A stretch of DNA of 64,000 nucleotides from Arenicola marina (Eukaryota > Annelida > Polychaeta > Arenicolidae), in assembly GCA_964019135.1 (NCBI GenBank), contig OZ025256.1:19165911-19229910 (forward strand), given 5' to 3'. The notes beneath the pieces were generated by a model. That model did no database searches. It was given only the letters and a program-made list of their open reading frames with translations, and was not told the origin of the DNA. The position numbers were made by a program, and so were the translations under genes. This document shows, piece after piece, positions 44,696-54,850 of this stretch. The first letter of the stretch is position 1. Every line of letters begins with the position of its first letter.

Positions 44696-46471
44696 AAATC
44701 TTGGACCCTTCCCTAATTAACACGATATCAACTTCAAGTATTATACACAAGAATGGTGAGGCCATCCTATCAATCTAACGCTGTGTAAGTACTGTATGCA
44801 ATACCGACCCGTAATGAACTGTTAAACGTATCGAGTATGAATTTAAATTAGACAAACCTGACGAAAAATAAGATTTTCTTGCCCGGCCTACCTGTGCAAC
44901 ACCCAGTAAGTAATCAGGTTTGCGATAATTCTTACTCATTCATCGGCATTGATTTAATTAACTACTAAACACCGATAACAATATACCTTCCGACTCATTT
45001 CCAATATATTATAACGCTGGCACAAGAGACAAGTTCTGGCAGCTAGTCTTCCACGGTATAAACAGATATACATATATATATGTATAGTATATTAACTTAA
45101 CATGTAAACATATATATACCTGCCTGGTATGTATAGTAGTTTTACGCCAGGAATAACCCATGAGATCCGGTTGCGTACATTGGCTTCGCGTTCAGCACAC
45201 GCGATCACACAGCTACCGAGCGTAAGGATATTTATACGTACCACAATTAAGAAACGTTATTCCATCTCGACGCATACCGCGGATCGGCCACTGTAATCCT
45301 GAAACACATATATATTCCTATGTATATATATCTATATATATATATGCGTCATATATCCGCGTATCGGAGCAAGGAGTAGCCGCCGTGCATTGTGGGTATT
45401 AGATGGATATATGACGCCCTGTACCAGCGTGCTGACTCGCCTTCCACGCGACGCGGCTATAGATGGACTTGAAGGGGTTGGTTACCTGTACAGTACGCGG
45501 TAGTCAGAGTCGATGGCCCTGTGGTTGGATGGTTGGATGGTTGGTTGGTTGGTCAGCGTAGCGTCTCGCGAGAGCCGAGTGAGGCGCTCGAGGCTTGCTC
45601 GGCGCGGCGTCGCGCTCCGGTGACCGTCCGGCGTTGGGCCGCCCCGCCTCATGGAAATCTCACAAATGGTAATGCAAATGCCAAGCGGACGCGTTGTAAT
45701 GTCAAAGGCACGTACCTATAATATAGTGAGGACGATGACAAGGTCCTGACGGAGTGAATGGATAGGTGACTGCATGGCTGGCTGGGTGGGTGGGTGGATG
45801 GGTGGAGGGATCAGCTTGGGGATGGGGGGGGGTGGCTGGGCGAGGGGGATGCCCCTTCCAACCCGCGGCCATACCCTAGCTTTCATCTCTATTTCTCTAG
45901 CTCTCGCACCTCCCCCCCCACTCCCCTTTTCGTCGTCCCATGCACTTACCTCTAACCCGTACCATCGCACCACCCACCGTCCACCCCCCTCCGCCCACCC
46001 CAGCTTCCTTCGTACCCATTTTGCTTGTCACTACGCTCGAACCCTCCTTTGGGTCCGCGTTTCGACGCTTGAATGAGCCCTACGATAGTTATTTATGCCT
46101 AGCCACGCCCTCTGCCCCCTTCCAGACCTCCCCGTCACCCTAGTTCACCATCACCCCATACCTCACACAACACATACCCACCCCCTTACCCACCACCACC
46201 ATCACCACCACCACCACCACCACCCCAACTTCCTCCGATCTGCATGTTGAGGGCAGAAACATTCTTCAACGGCGCCGTCGCCCGCCAGCCCGCCACGCGG
46301 GCAGCGGGCCAACCAGTGAGGCGTAACTATGGTGTTGACCGACGCTCGCGCAATCCGCTCCCCTCGACCCCCAGACCACTGCCACCCCCACCCCTAGCTC
46401 TATACCCCTGCCACCCCCCTCCCTATAGCCCTGCCCCCCGTCCCTATACCCCTGCATCCGTGCCAACCCCC

Positions 46472-46671
46472 NNNNNNNNNNNNNNNNNNNNNNNNNNNNN
46501 NNNNNNNNNNNNNNNNNNNNNNNNNNNNNNNNNNNNNNNNNNNNNNNNNNNNNNNNNNNNNNNNNNNNNNNNNNNNNNNNNNNNNNNNNNNNNNNNNNNN
46601 NNNNNNNNNNNNNNNNNNNNNNNNNNNNNNNNNNNNNNNNNNNNNNNNNNNNNNNNNNNNNNNNNNNNNNN
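46472..46671. other. Assembly gap (200 N)
   Basis: Exactly 200 N between CCCTATACCCCTGC-type repeats on the left and GGTGGGGCCGGGAGG repeats on the right, so the gap lies inside low-complexity sequence. Confidence 0.99.
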
Positions 46672-46812
46672 GGTGGGGCCGGCCGGGAGGGGTGGGGCCG
46701 GGAGGGGTGGGGCCGGAAGGGGTGGGGCCGGGAGGAGTGGGGCCGGGAGGGGTGGGGCCGGGAGGGGTGGGGCCGGGAGTGGTGGGGCCGGGAGGAGTGG
46801 GGTTGGCTAGGC
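46672..46812 (+). repeat. 15-bp G-rich minisatellite (GGTGGGGCCGGGAGG)
   Basis: About nine units with GG, GGGG and GGG runs and G-quadruplex potential. The array enters the gap, so the true length is unknown. Confidence 0.92.
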
Positions 46813-47094
46813 GCAAAGGGCCTTGGGACCTGAGCAGATAGCTTCAGAATTCCCAGCTTCAGAACTAAAAATACTCATGCGAAACCAAATGTATGAAGTT
46901 TTTTCTGTTGAGGTAAGCGCGATATAGACATAGGCTACGTAAAGGTAACCGTTGAAAGTTAGCTGCTAATTCGTTTACTGGAAAGCTTATTAACATAAAA
47001 TCCAGATCGGGAAGGAACAAGGGCACAAGTTGCGACTGATTGAGGTTACCATCACCAGTAAATACTGTTACCTCTTTCACTGGGGGATGGATGG

Positions 47095-47170
47095 AGTGAA
47101 ACTGAGGATGCAGGTATGCACATACATCTTAGGCATTAAAATCACCTGTGACTACTATAGGATATTGCCA
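47095..47170 (+). repeat. Dispersed short repeat, copy 1
   Basis: CATCTTAGGCATTAAAATCA followed by CCTGTGACTACTATAGGATATTG recurs at 48075-48130. Confidence 0.75.
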
Positions 47171-48059
47171 TACGATCTGAGGTGGGATGTGAACCCCGTC
47201 GCCCCGATAACCATTCGGTCGAGAATGGTAGAGATAGGCACAAAATAAAGCTTTGCAACTGTTGCTGCCCTACTTGGCCAAGGGAACGACCCACACAGTC
47301 ACCTCCATCATTTTTTATTCCTTATTTGTAGATTCAATGAGGAGAAACTATGGATGCCTATCATGGTAAATTAAATTTGAGATTTGAGGCCTATAATTGC
47401 ATATTTATATAAGATTATTTTAACTAAACTCATCCGAATGCGCAGTCGTGTGTCGCGAGAGCGGTTGTCAACCAACGCTGTGGCAGGTGTAAAAAATGAT
47501 CGTTAGCCACCCTCCTCAAACGACATAATGTGCGGCGCCTAGTGACTCAAGGCGCATTCGCTCGCATTAGGCCGGTTTCCCGCGTAAAACAGCGACCAGA
47601 CGTCAACGTTGTGATGCAGGTACTTTGAAGGCGATCGTGTCCAATATGAACACGCCCAAAATCTACAAGTATGTATGAGTAATTATTACATGCATAAAAG
47701 CAAGGCAAATACAAAAAATATATTGTTGGGACAACACAGACCGCCAGGCCTCCTAACCTAGATGACTCGAACGCACAGACAGCGTGACACAGCCCGAGAC
47801 GAGGGGTATAGAGAGCGGGAGGGCGGGGGGGGGGGGCTTCTGCCACAGTCATGCTCTGTATATCGTTCAGGTGCCCGCCCACAGCAGTGACGTTTCAAGG
47901 TATCCACTTTCCAAAAAGGAAAGTTTACACCAGGCTACGTTTTGCGAGCAATTTCATTTCTTAAAGGAATCAAAAAATGATCATAGCTGTATGAATTAAT
48001 GCTCCACCCCGGTTATCGTGGCTTGATGCAATTGTGACTCACGTACGACATGGCGCAAA

Positions 48060-48132
48060 AGCGCTCAAACTCAGGATCTCTTACATCTTAGGCATTAAAA
48101 TCCCCTGTGACTACTATGGCATATTGTACTAT
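48060..48132 (+). repeat. Dispersed short repeat, copy 2
   Basis: CATCTTAGGCATTAAAATCC, then CCTGTGACTACTATGGCATATTG; same orientation as the copy at 47095. Confidence 0.75.
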
Positions 48133-48534
48133 ATAAGTACTAAGCCTTCTCCCCCATCCCTCCTTTCTCCTCTCACCAACATGAAGATGAAGATACCCAT
48201 GCACCCACTAGGCTATCACATGAACCCAACATATTAAAGCTGTTATTTAAGCTTTGAAAGCATTAAAAGGCCAGGATAACGCATTCTGTTTCTTGTCGCC
48301 GCAGAGTGTATTTTTTCGGCAAAACAACCAAGGTGGTTGCACTCCTATTTTGTTTGGTTATGCTGAAGCAGGTTTCATGCCTCGTTAGATCAAGAAATTA
48401 CGTTTAACGTCAGCACGCAATGCGAGTTACTGCTTTATATGATTGCCAATATACTTTTGGAGTTGCAAAATTGGTTGGTTGTTAAAAATGTGGTTATGTT
48501 TTTAAATGTCGTAATGATAGATAGGGGAGGGGGG

Positions 48535-48720
48535 TGGGGGGATACCTTTTGCGGTCTCCGCGATTGGCATCCAGAAGTTTCTTGGAGATTCGCGATTAGC
48601 TGTTGGCAATTTGTGAGGATCGTTTTCCGTACAACCCTCCGCCATCGCGAAGTCCATTTCCCCATCTACCAAGTGATTATTAGACGTGATTATATGTGAA
48701 CGCGCACGTGCCTCCCCCCT
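48535..48720 (+). repeat. Dispersed repeat, copy 2
   Basis: Second copy of the sequence at 38800-39095, same orientation. No coding capacity or terminal repeats found. Confidence 0.85.
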
Positions 48721-48839
48721 CCCCACTCCCCTTTCGTTGGAAAGTAGGCGAAAAAAAGAGGGCACAATCACCATTCTTTCTGTACAATCACACCAGCACC
48801 CCCCCCCCCCCACGTCCCACATTTCTCACTGGATTGGCG

Positions 48840-49055
48840 CCTGGATAGGGGTCTAGTGTCCAGTGTCGATTTTTTTTAAAGTTATCAGTGTCGAATGTCT
48901 ATTTTGCACGGCGTTCCGTGTCGCTTTTCAAAAATCTCTGCCGATGTCGCTTTCTCAGATCCTCGGTGTCGGTATCTGAGGGGTTAATGTCGAATGTTGA
49001 TTTTTCAAATATGCATGTGTCGCGTCTCGCCATTTACCCCTTCCAGACCCCTAGC
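48840..49055 (+). repeat. Dispersed TGTCG repeat, copy
   Basis: Six or more TGTCG words each followed by a TTTT/AAA stretch, ending GCATGTGTCGCGTCTCGCC, ATTTACCCC and CCAGACCCC. The right end matches the minus-strand copy at 40310-40500. Confidence 0.8.
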
Positions 49056-50084
49056 TTTTCGTTGGAATGCGAGAGGTCCAGGATTCGACTCCCAAATGCT
49101 GGTGGTCCACAAAGACCCACGTACAGAGTGAGGGCTGGACCGAGAAAATACCGCACAGACGGTAATGCGAAAATATCAAAACGTTACCCAGTAAGGCGGG
49201 AGGTGTGCAAGTAGAATCCGCACAAAACTAAATTGTACCAGCTCACTAAATATACCTGCCTAGCGCGCTGACCTCATATAGGTCGGTCGGGTTGAAAATT
49301 CGGGACAATGCGTTATAAAGACCCCCCCCCCTACCCAGCCAAACCCCCCACCCACCCGACCGGCCCCGGCCCGCCCTGTTTGGGCCGAAGTTTACACCAT
49401 TTAACATATAAAAAAAAGCTAGGCCATTACTCAAAACCGACACCCCCTTTCCCAGCATATCTGGATGACACCCTGCCACCACCACTGGTGTGAGTTTGCT
49501 TCCCCAATGATGGAGGCTCGGGTGGGGGTGCCTTTCGGGTGGCATTGTCCCTTCAGCGCGAATCCTGTTTCCGCCATCTATATCAGTTATAAATCACTGC
49601 AACGAAAAACCTACCAGAACGACAGGAAATCCGCAACGAGTATATATAGATATACCGGTATATATTTAATATAATCAAATATGGCATCCGTCATTTGTCG
49701 AACCCGGCACGAATTCAGACTGAAGTACAAAGTAAAGGACATGCGGGAAATTCTAGCAGTACATACGCAGATATGCAATGCTAAGTAAAGGCCTGGTTGG
49801 TGGTGCTATTTGCTCAGGGATGCTTTTCGCAAATGTCATCGGGGTTCTTCAAAGTTTAAGCAGTCACGAGAGAGAAAACCAGCGACGCTCAGGCGGCCTC
49901 GTCGGGGGGACAAATATTTCCTTGCCAGGGATCGGTTTGAGGCTATGGTTTGACACCTTTGGCATTATTAGCACAGCACGGGTGGCGAGGAAGGGTGGGG
50001 GGGGGGGGCGGGGGGAGGGAAGGAGCGGGGTGGAAAGTGGGGGAGGAGACGAGGGGTTTAAACGGCCAGAAGGCGAGTGCCGTT

Positions 50085-50275
50085 GTAGTATTTCTGGTCC
50101 CAGGCCCGAATGGACGCCGAAAGTTCTACCCGCAGAGGCGGGATTTGAACCGGCGACCCTTCGCATCCCGAGCGAACACCTTACACGTTAGGCCAAAGGG
50201 AACTTCCATTTGGCCCGAGGCGCTTGGTGTCTTTCATCCACCGGGCCTGGGCCGAGATATCACACTCCACCCTTT
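50085..50275 (-). mobile_element. Second tRNA-derived SINE family, copy 1
   Basis: Minus strand: GTTCCCTTTGGCCTAACGTG (A-box region), a perfect five-pair anticodon-like stem (TTCGC/GCGAA) and GGTTCAAATCCC (B box), followed by TTCTGGTCCCAGGCCCG on plus. The 3' acceptor stem does not pair, so it is a SINE or tRNA pseudogene. It is almost identical to the copy at 50398-50590. Confidence 0.8.
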
Positions 50276-50397
50276 CCCCAATCGACTGCGACCTCGCAGT
50301 GACCGCCACCATGCGCCACGCCGTCAAACCGGACGCTGGCCATATCCTGTGGCTCCGGGTGGGTCCGACAACCCAGGCTCGTCTCCATCGGCACCAA

Positions 50398-50590
50398 ATG
50401 TAGTATTTCTGGTCCCAGGCCCGAATGGACTGCAATAGTTCTACCCGCAGAGGCGGGTTTTGAACCGGGGACCTTTCGCATCCCGAGCGAACACCTTACA
50501 CGTTAGGCCAAAGGGAACTTCCCATTTGGCCCGAGGCGCTTGGTGTCTTTCATCCACCGGGCCTGGGCCGAGATATCGCACCGTGTCTCG
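50398..50590 (-). mobile_element. Second tRNA-derived SINE family, copy 2
   Basis: A near-identical copy of 50085-50275 in the same orientation, 310 bp to the right. The spacer between them (50276-50397) looks like additional element sequence, so the arrangement may be a tandem duplication of a larger unit. Confidence 0.8.
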
Positions 50591-51321
50591 CCTTCCCTTT
50601 ATGTTTTGGGCCAACAGGATGAGAGTTGCTGCACAGGTAGCGTCACGCGTTGGTTCACGTCCTCGATCTCGTCGGACTGTAGCATAACGAGATGTAATGC
50701 TGAGTTTCCGTTATATCTACGTCCTACGTTCCCATATGTTACATTTCTGTTCCACGCTCGAAGGGACAAACATGTGTGCAAAGACATGGCACGGAATGTT
50801 ATAGTTCGCAGTCAGTCGTCGACGCCATTTCGCAGTGATTTGAAAAATTAGACGGCTGTTTCGCAATAGTTTTACGCAAACGGGTAAAATTGTCATATCC
50901 AGTCTGGCGTTGTTAGTCAGTCTTAGTCTTAAATGCACAGGATACGCGCGGGAAACGCGCAGAATACGCGCGGGATACGCGCAGAGCATGCACAGAATAC
51001 GCACAGAATGCGCATGGAATAAGCGCAAAACGCCTGCAAAATATCTCTCATCACATGGCGAGTAAAATGAAGATTAAAAATAAGGATAACTCACAGTAAT
51101 ATACAGAGGTTAAGCTGGCAGGATTATTTCTTAATGGCTAGCTGTTCTTAATCAAGAAATTCAACAGGTTGCAAGATGCTAATCGCATGTTATTTGATGG
51201 GCACCTGCCTCTTTTATCAGTTTTCAGTGTTTTCATACAGACAGGCAGCAAGACAAATGGGATTGTCGCTTGTTGTTTTAGCTGCAGTTTCTACTTCAAG
51301 AGTGACGTCATTATGACATTC
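50591..51321. other. Upstream of the MGAT3 coding exon
   Basis: A short GAATACGCGC/GGATACGCGC repeat (about 50940-51010, 9-12 bp units) and otherwise unique sequence. The MGAT3 promoter or noncoding exon may be here but was not identified. Confidence 0.4.
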
Positions 51322-51338
51322 TACATGTATATTTTCAG
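51322..51338 (+). promoter_or_regulatory. Predicted 3' splice acceptor before the MGAT3 coding exon
   Basis: A pyrimidine-containing tract ends in attttcag at 51338, 44 nt before the MGAT3 ATG. It implies an upstream noncoding exon that I could not locate. Confidence 0.55.
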
Positions 51339-51346
51339 GGGAGACC

Positions 51347-51376
51347 ATGAAGGAAGGCTGTATTGACGAACGATAG
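51347..51376 (+). other. Upstream ORF in the MGAT3 5' UTR
   Basis: Between the predicted acceptor (51338) and the main ATG (51383) a nine-codon ORF, ATG to TAG, ends 6 nt before the MGAT3 start. If the leader is spliced as predicted, ribosomes meet this uORF first, which could lower MGAT3 translation. The regulatory effect is inference. Confidence 0.5.
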
Positions 51377-51382
51377 ACCAGG

Positions 51383-53182
51383 ATGGTGCCCCCAGTGCTG
51401 AAGCACCTGCGAGTCTGGATTTCCGTCATTTTGGTGCTCCAGGGCTTGGTGCTCTTGGTGTACCTCAGCCTGATCCAGACGCCAATTACAACACCGGCGC
51501 AAAGCAATAATGACGTCACGACACGTCATCAACAACATATGTCGTCATCTGATGACGTCATCGTCGTGCGCATGCAGCAGCGACGGGATAACGGGACACA
51601 CCCGGATGTAACCAATGCCAGCCAATCAGAGACGTTCGGTGAGAGCTGGTTGGCGAGGGGAGGCGGTAACTTCAGTTACATGGTGGTTGGCAATAAATCA
51701 CGTGGTCGCGACGTCATCTTCAAGACCCAATTCGAGCATGGAGATACGGATGTTCGTGCTATCAACGCATCAATACAACATGAAAAAACGTCAAAGGCTT
51801 CCATCATCTCCACTCAGTTTGTGGTGGAGAGGACCTTTCCCAGGGGTTTCAAAAACACAGGCGCTTCCTACAACTTCGCCAGTAACATTCACAGATGGAT
51901 GAAGGTAGCCTTCCGCACAAGCCCTAACATCAGCCTACATGATAACACGAGGGAATTCTTCCACGTCAGAAAGTCTGAGCAGGAGGGAGGAGGCCACGTC
52001 TTGTCCACGTGTTTCCCGGCAGGCTCCAAAGCGAAGAGTCTCGTCGACAGCCCAAAGTCATCATTGGCAAGCGTCGACGACGACGCCGACGACGACGACG
52101 ACCAAAATACGGATAACGATGCCAAATATACGGACGACGCTTTGGCGTTCACCGCCACGGGGGCTGAGTGCCAGTGCCTGTACGGCTGGCTGGGTCGCCA
52201 CTGCAGCATTCCCAGCATGGTCGTCTCCTCGGGCGCCGATAAGTATCTGGATCGTATTCGCACGCGTTATCGCCCTCGCCGTATCATCAACGCGCTCACA
52301 TTTAACATGGAGTTCGAACTTCTCGAAGCTCGGTTGTACGAACTTCAAGACGCCGTCGACGTGTTCATCATCTACGAGTCGAATTATACGCTGTACGGCG
52401 ACCCCAAGCCGTTGCGACTCCTCAAACGTCTTCTCGATGGATACCTGAAGGAGTTTCACCATCAAATCGTGTATGTCTTCAACGGGAAGTTCCCGCTGAA
52501 CTCCAAAGAGGAGGGCTGGTTGCCGGAGAAGCACGCGAGAGCTTATCTGGGACGCGAAGGCATGAAGCGCATTTTCGGGGCGCGACCCGACGATCTGTTC
52601 ATCTACACGGACGCCGACGAGATCCCGTCTCGCGAGGCTTTGCTCTTCCTCAAGCTCCACGACGGTTACCCGGAGCCGTTCGGGGCCTCCTTACGCTGGT
52701 CGGTGTTTGGTTTCTTCTGGCGCCAGAGCGATACTACCCGGATTATCATGGGGTCCACCTACGGCATGTTCCGCTACGTCTTCGAACACGACGCTCAGAA
52801 GCTGCGTTCGGGGGATTATGACACGATAACGCCATCTTTACTGCGGTCCTACGTCGACCGAGGCGCCACCTTACAGAGCTGGCTGCTGGCCGATGACGAG
52901 GGGACGGCCGGCTGGCATTGCTCGTGGTGTTCCCGCCCAAACGACATCAGAATCAAATTGTCGTCTGCTATTAACGCGGATTTCCCGCGCTGGGGGTCTT
53001 TCCCCGAGAAGCTCGATCTAGCGTACATATCCAACTTGATTCGAACCGGAACGTGGTTTGATGACGTCACGAAAGTCGGTGAGCTTGTAAATGCAACGAC
53101 GGATGGTTCTTTCGCCCCGGAATATATTATGCAACACAAGGCCAGATACAAGCATTTGATTGATATTAAAGCTGCAGGTTAA
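51383..53182 (+). CDS. MGAT3: MGAT3-like beta-1,4-mannosyl-glycoprotein 4-beta-N-acetylglucosaminyltransferase (GT17)
   Basis: The family adds the bisecting GlcNAc from UDP-GlcNAc to the core beta-mannose of N-glycans in the Golgi. The 599-codon ORF (human about 533) is a type II membrane protein: short cytosolic tail, membrane anchor at residues 11-31, a long stem with an Asp-rich run near 230-245, a small Cys-rich CQCLYGWLGRHC segment near 260-272, then the GT17 domain from RRIINALTFNMEFELLEARL to the end. Conserved blocks include FIIYESNYTLYGDPKPL, the DADEIPSR acidic site (D410-A-D-E413), GFFWRQ, GWHCSWC (510-516), DFPRWG and LIRTGTWFD. As in vertebrates the coding region is one exon. A 3' splice site (attttcag, ending 51338) lies just upstream, suggesting noncoding 5' exon(s). 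The longer stem is the main difference from vertebrate forms. Confidence 0.95.
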   Translation: MVPPVLKHLRVWISVILVLQGLVLLVYLSLIQTPITTPAQSNNDVTTRHQQHMSSSDDVIVVRMQQRRDNGTHPDVTNASQSETFGESWLARGGGNFSYMVVGNKSRGRDVIFKTQFEHGDTDVRAINASIQHEKTSKASIISTQFVVERTFPRGFKNTGASYNFASNIHRWMKVAFRTSPNISLHDNTREFFHVRKSEQEGGGHVLSTCFPAGSKAKSLVDSPKSSLASVDDDADDDDDQNTDNDAKYTDDALAFTATGAECQCLYGWLGRHCSIPSMVVSSGADKYLDRIRTRYRPRRIINALTFNMEFELLEARLYELQDAVDVFIIYESNYTLYGDPKPLRLLKRLLDGYLKEFHHQIVYVFNGKFPLNSKEEGWLPEKHARAYLGREGMKRIFGARPDDLFIYTDADEIPSREALLFLKLHDGYPEPFGASLRWSVFGFFWRQSDTTRIIMGSTYGMFRYVFEHDAQKLRSGDYDTITPSLLRSYVDRGATLQSWLLADDEGTAGWHCSWCSRPNDIRIKLSSAINADFPRWGSFPEKLDLAYISNLIRTGTWFDDVTKVGELVNATTDGSFAPEYIMQHKARYKHLIDIKAAG

Positions 53183-53814
53183 AATCATGTCCGTTTCTTG
53201 TATTGTGTTCACAAATTGGCTTCAGGCATGAAATTTTCGCGAGATGGACTATTATATTAAATACTATGCGGGTCATGCGTTCGGGAGTAGAGAGAAAATA
53301 GTTCGTTCTAACACGCAACAATGAACGCTCTGACACCAAAAGGGACACTTTTCATTCCGGCTATATTTAGCTTATGATATGACAGCGCCCAGCCCCTCCA
53401 CCCCTAACCGCCCCTTCTTCACAGCCAGTATTTTCTTCTTTGTCTTTTCTTCAAAATCTTTCAATTGAAAATGATATTCTCTAAGTCTTTATTTCCTTAA
53501 TGCAAATATAATATACATAAAAAATTCAAACGTAATTATATTAGAATCTTGCACAAATCTTATAAAGGCCAGACTGGTGCATATCACAACGGTGACGATA
53601 ATGTTAATGTGCATCCCTTAGACGGTCTACAGGTCTATGGCATTGATTCCCTAGCCACGTGGAGTGATCTCGGCGATATTCTCTGGCGATTGTTCAGCGG
53701 CATATGTTACATACGTATTTCAAGAAGCGTAATGCTACCATTATGGATTTTATCAAAATACAGTGGATTGCGCAGGGATGTCAAACGGAAACCTTTCCTT
53801 AATAAAGTCACACG

Positions 53815-53975
53815 GTCGGTTGGTAACTGGTTGGATTAAGTAAGAAGCCCCCCGCCCCTGCCCTTTATAAAGAAAGACATGCGGTCGTTATCCTGTACAA
53901 ATATAGACAAATGTGGCGGCGGAGTTCGAACTAAGTCCCACAACCAGATAAACGACTTCTCTGGCTCTTTTTAAA
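53815..53975 (-). mobile_element. SINE copy, same family, diverged
   Basis: AAGAAAGACATGCGGTCGTT, ATCCTGTACAAATATAGAC and GGAGTTCGAACTAAG keep the order of the family. It lies about 650 bp downstream of the MGAT3 stop codon. Confidence 0.6.
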
Positions 53976-54609
53976 CCCACCTTAACAATGGAATACGGAT
54001 CATTTGTCATTAGGGTATTTATATATATGTAACCTCTTATTAAGATTATAACAGTGTAACCACCGCTCTCTTCATACACACACACATTACATTATTATTA
54101 CTGAAGCTATTCCGTCCATACTATATTGGACCAAATTTCAAACAGTTAAATAAAACCGTTCCATTTAAGTTCTCAATTTGTTAGATAAGTAACCAGACAA
54201 ATCGACTTACGTATTGTAAAATTTATTGTATCGCATCATGCACTGTTCGCTTTGATATGGGTCGTTCCCCATACGTACACCGCTGATGAAAGGGGTCGAG
54301 GCCGACAACGGATAGACCCCACAAACCATCTGATGTCATCCATACAGAGATAATACCACGACGTTAAATCTAATGATACGTCACAGTCGAAACGTTCACA
54401 ATAGATGACGCGATATAATATAATTCAATATATATATATATTGATGTATATATACACATATTCGCAACGCCATTAAAATGAATTTGAAACAGCAGAGATC
54501 ACTTATGTCCAGCACTGTAGCTTCTATACAATGTTACTAATCATACATGAATAATTGATTATAACGACATCAGCATGGTTGGGGACTGCAATCGTAAAGA
54601 TAGCCACTT

Positions 54610-54850
54610 GTACTATTGGCTGGTTTAAGTTGAGTCAACCCTTGAACTGTAGAGTATCGTAGTAATGGGAAGCGTCAAGATAGAGAGAAGAGTCACGTCT
54701 CCAAGAGTAAAGTAGGGAACTTTAATCCTGTGCCAACATAGGCATTTAAGCAGGTGGGATTCGAACCACGCACCCCAGCCGCTGGGGCTGGCCTAGTAGA
54801 GCACAGGGCACAATAGCCCAACGCGCTACCTACTCGGCCACTCGGGGAGA
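54610..54850 (-). mobile_element. tRNA-derived SINE copy with clear A and B boxes
   Basis: Minus strand from 54848: CCGAGTGGCCGAGTAGGTAG (A box) and GGTTCGAATCCC (B box), about 75 nt apart, then the shared body (GAAGAGTCACGTCTCC, TTTAATCCTGTGCC). The wide A-B spacing and missing acceptor stem argue against a working tRNA gene. Confidence 0.8.

Larger units (their letters stand above)
44260..50080. other. No gene recognised between listed repeats
   Basis: Contains TA-rich microsatellites (45065-45120, 45305-45345), a TGGTTGGT tract (45520-45555), (CCA)n near 46195 and G/C-rich tracts flanking the second gap. None of the short ORFs has a recognisable domain. Confidence 0.45.

Noticed and set aside
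50110-50200. Possible tRNA gene (perfect anticodon-like stem)
   Set aside because: The 5' and 3' ends do not form an acceptor stem, the base before the apparent anticodon is not T, and it is part of a duplicated element.
51510-51570. TGACGTCA-type CRE cluster at the MGAT3 start
   Set aside because: These words fall inside the coding sequence of the stem region and are better explained by codon content (DDVI, NDV).
52061-52660. 199-codon minus-strand ORF within MGAT3
   Set aside because: Antisense shadow of a strongly conserved GT17 coding exon.
54760-54848. Possible functional tRNA gene on the minus strand
   Set aside because: A and B boxes are present, but they are too far apart, the acceptor stem does not pair, and the sequence continues into a repeated SINE body.
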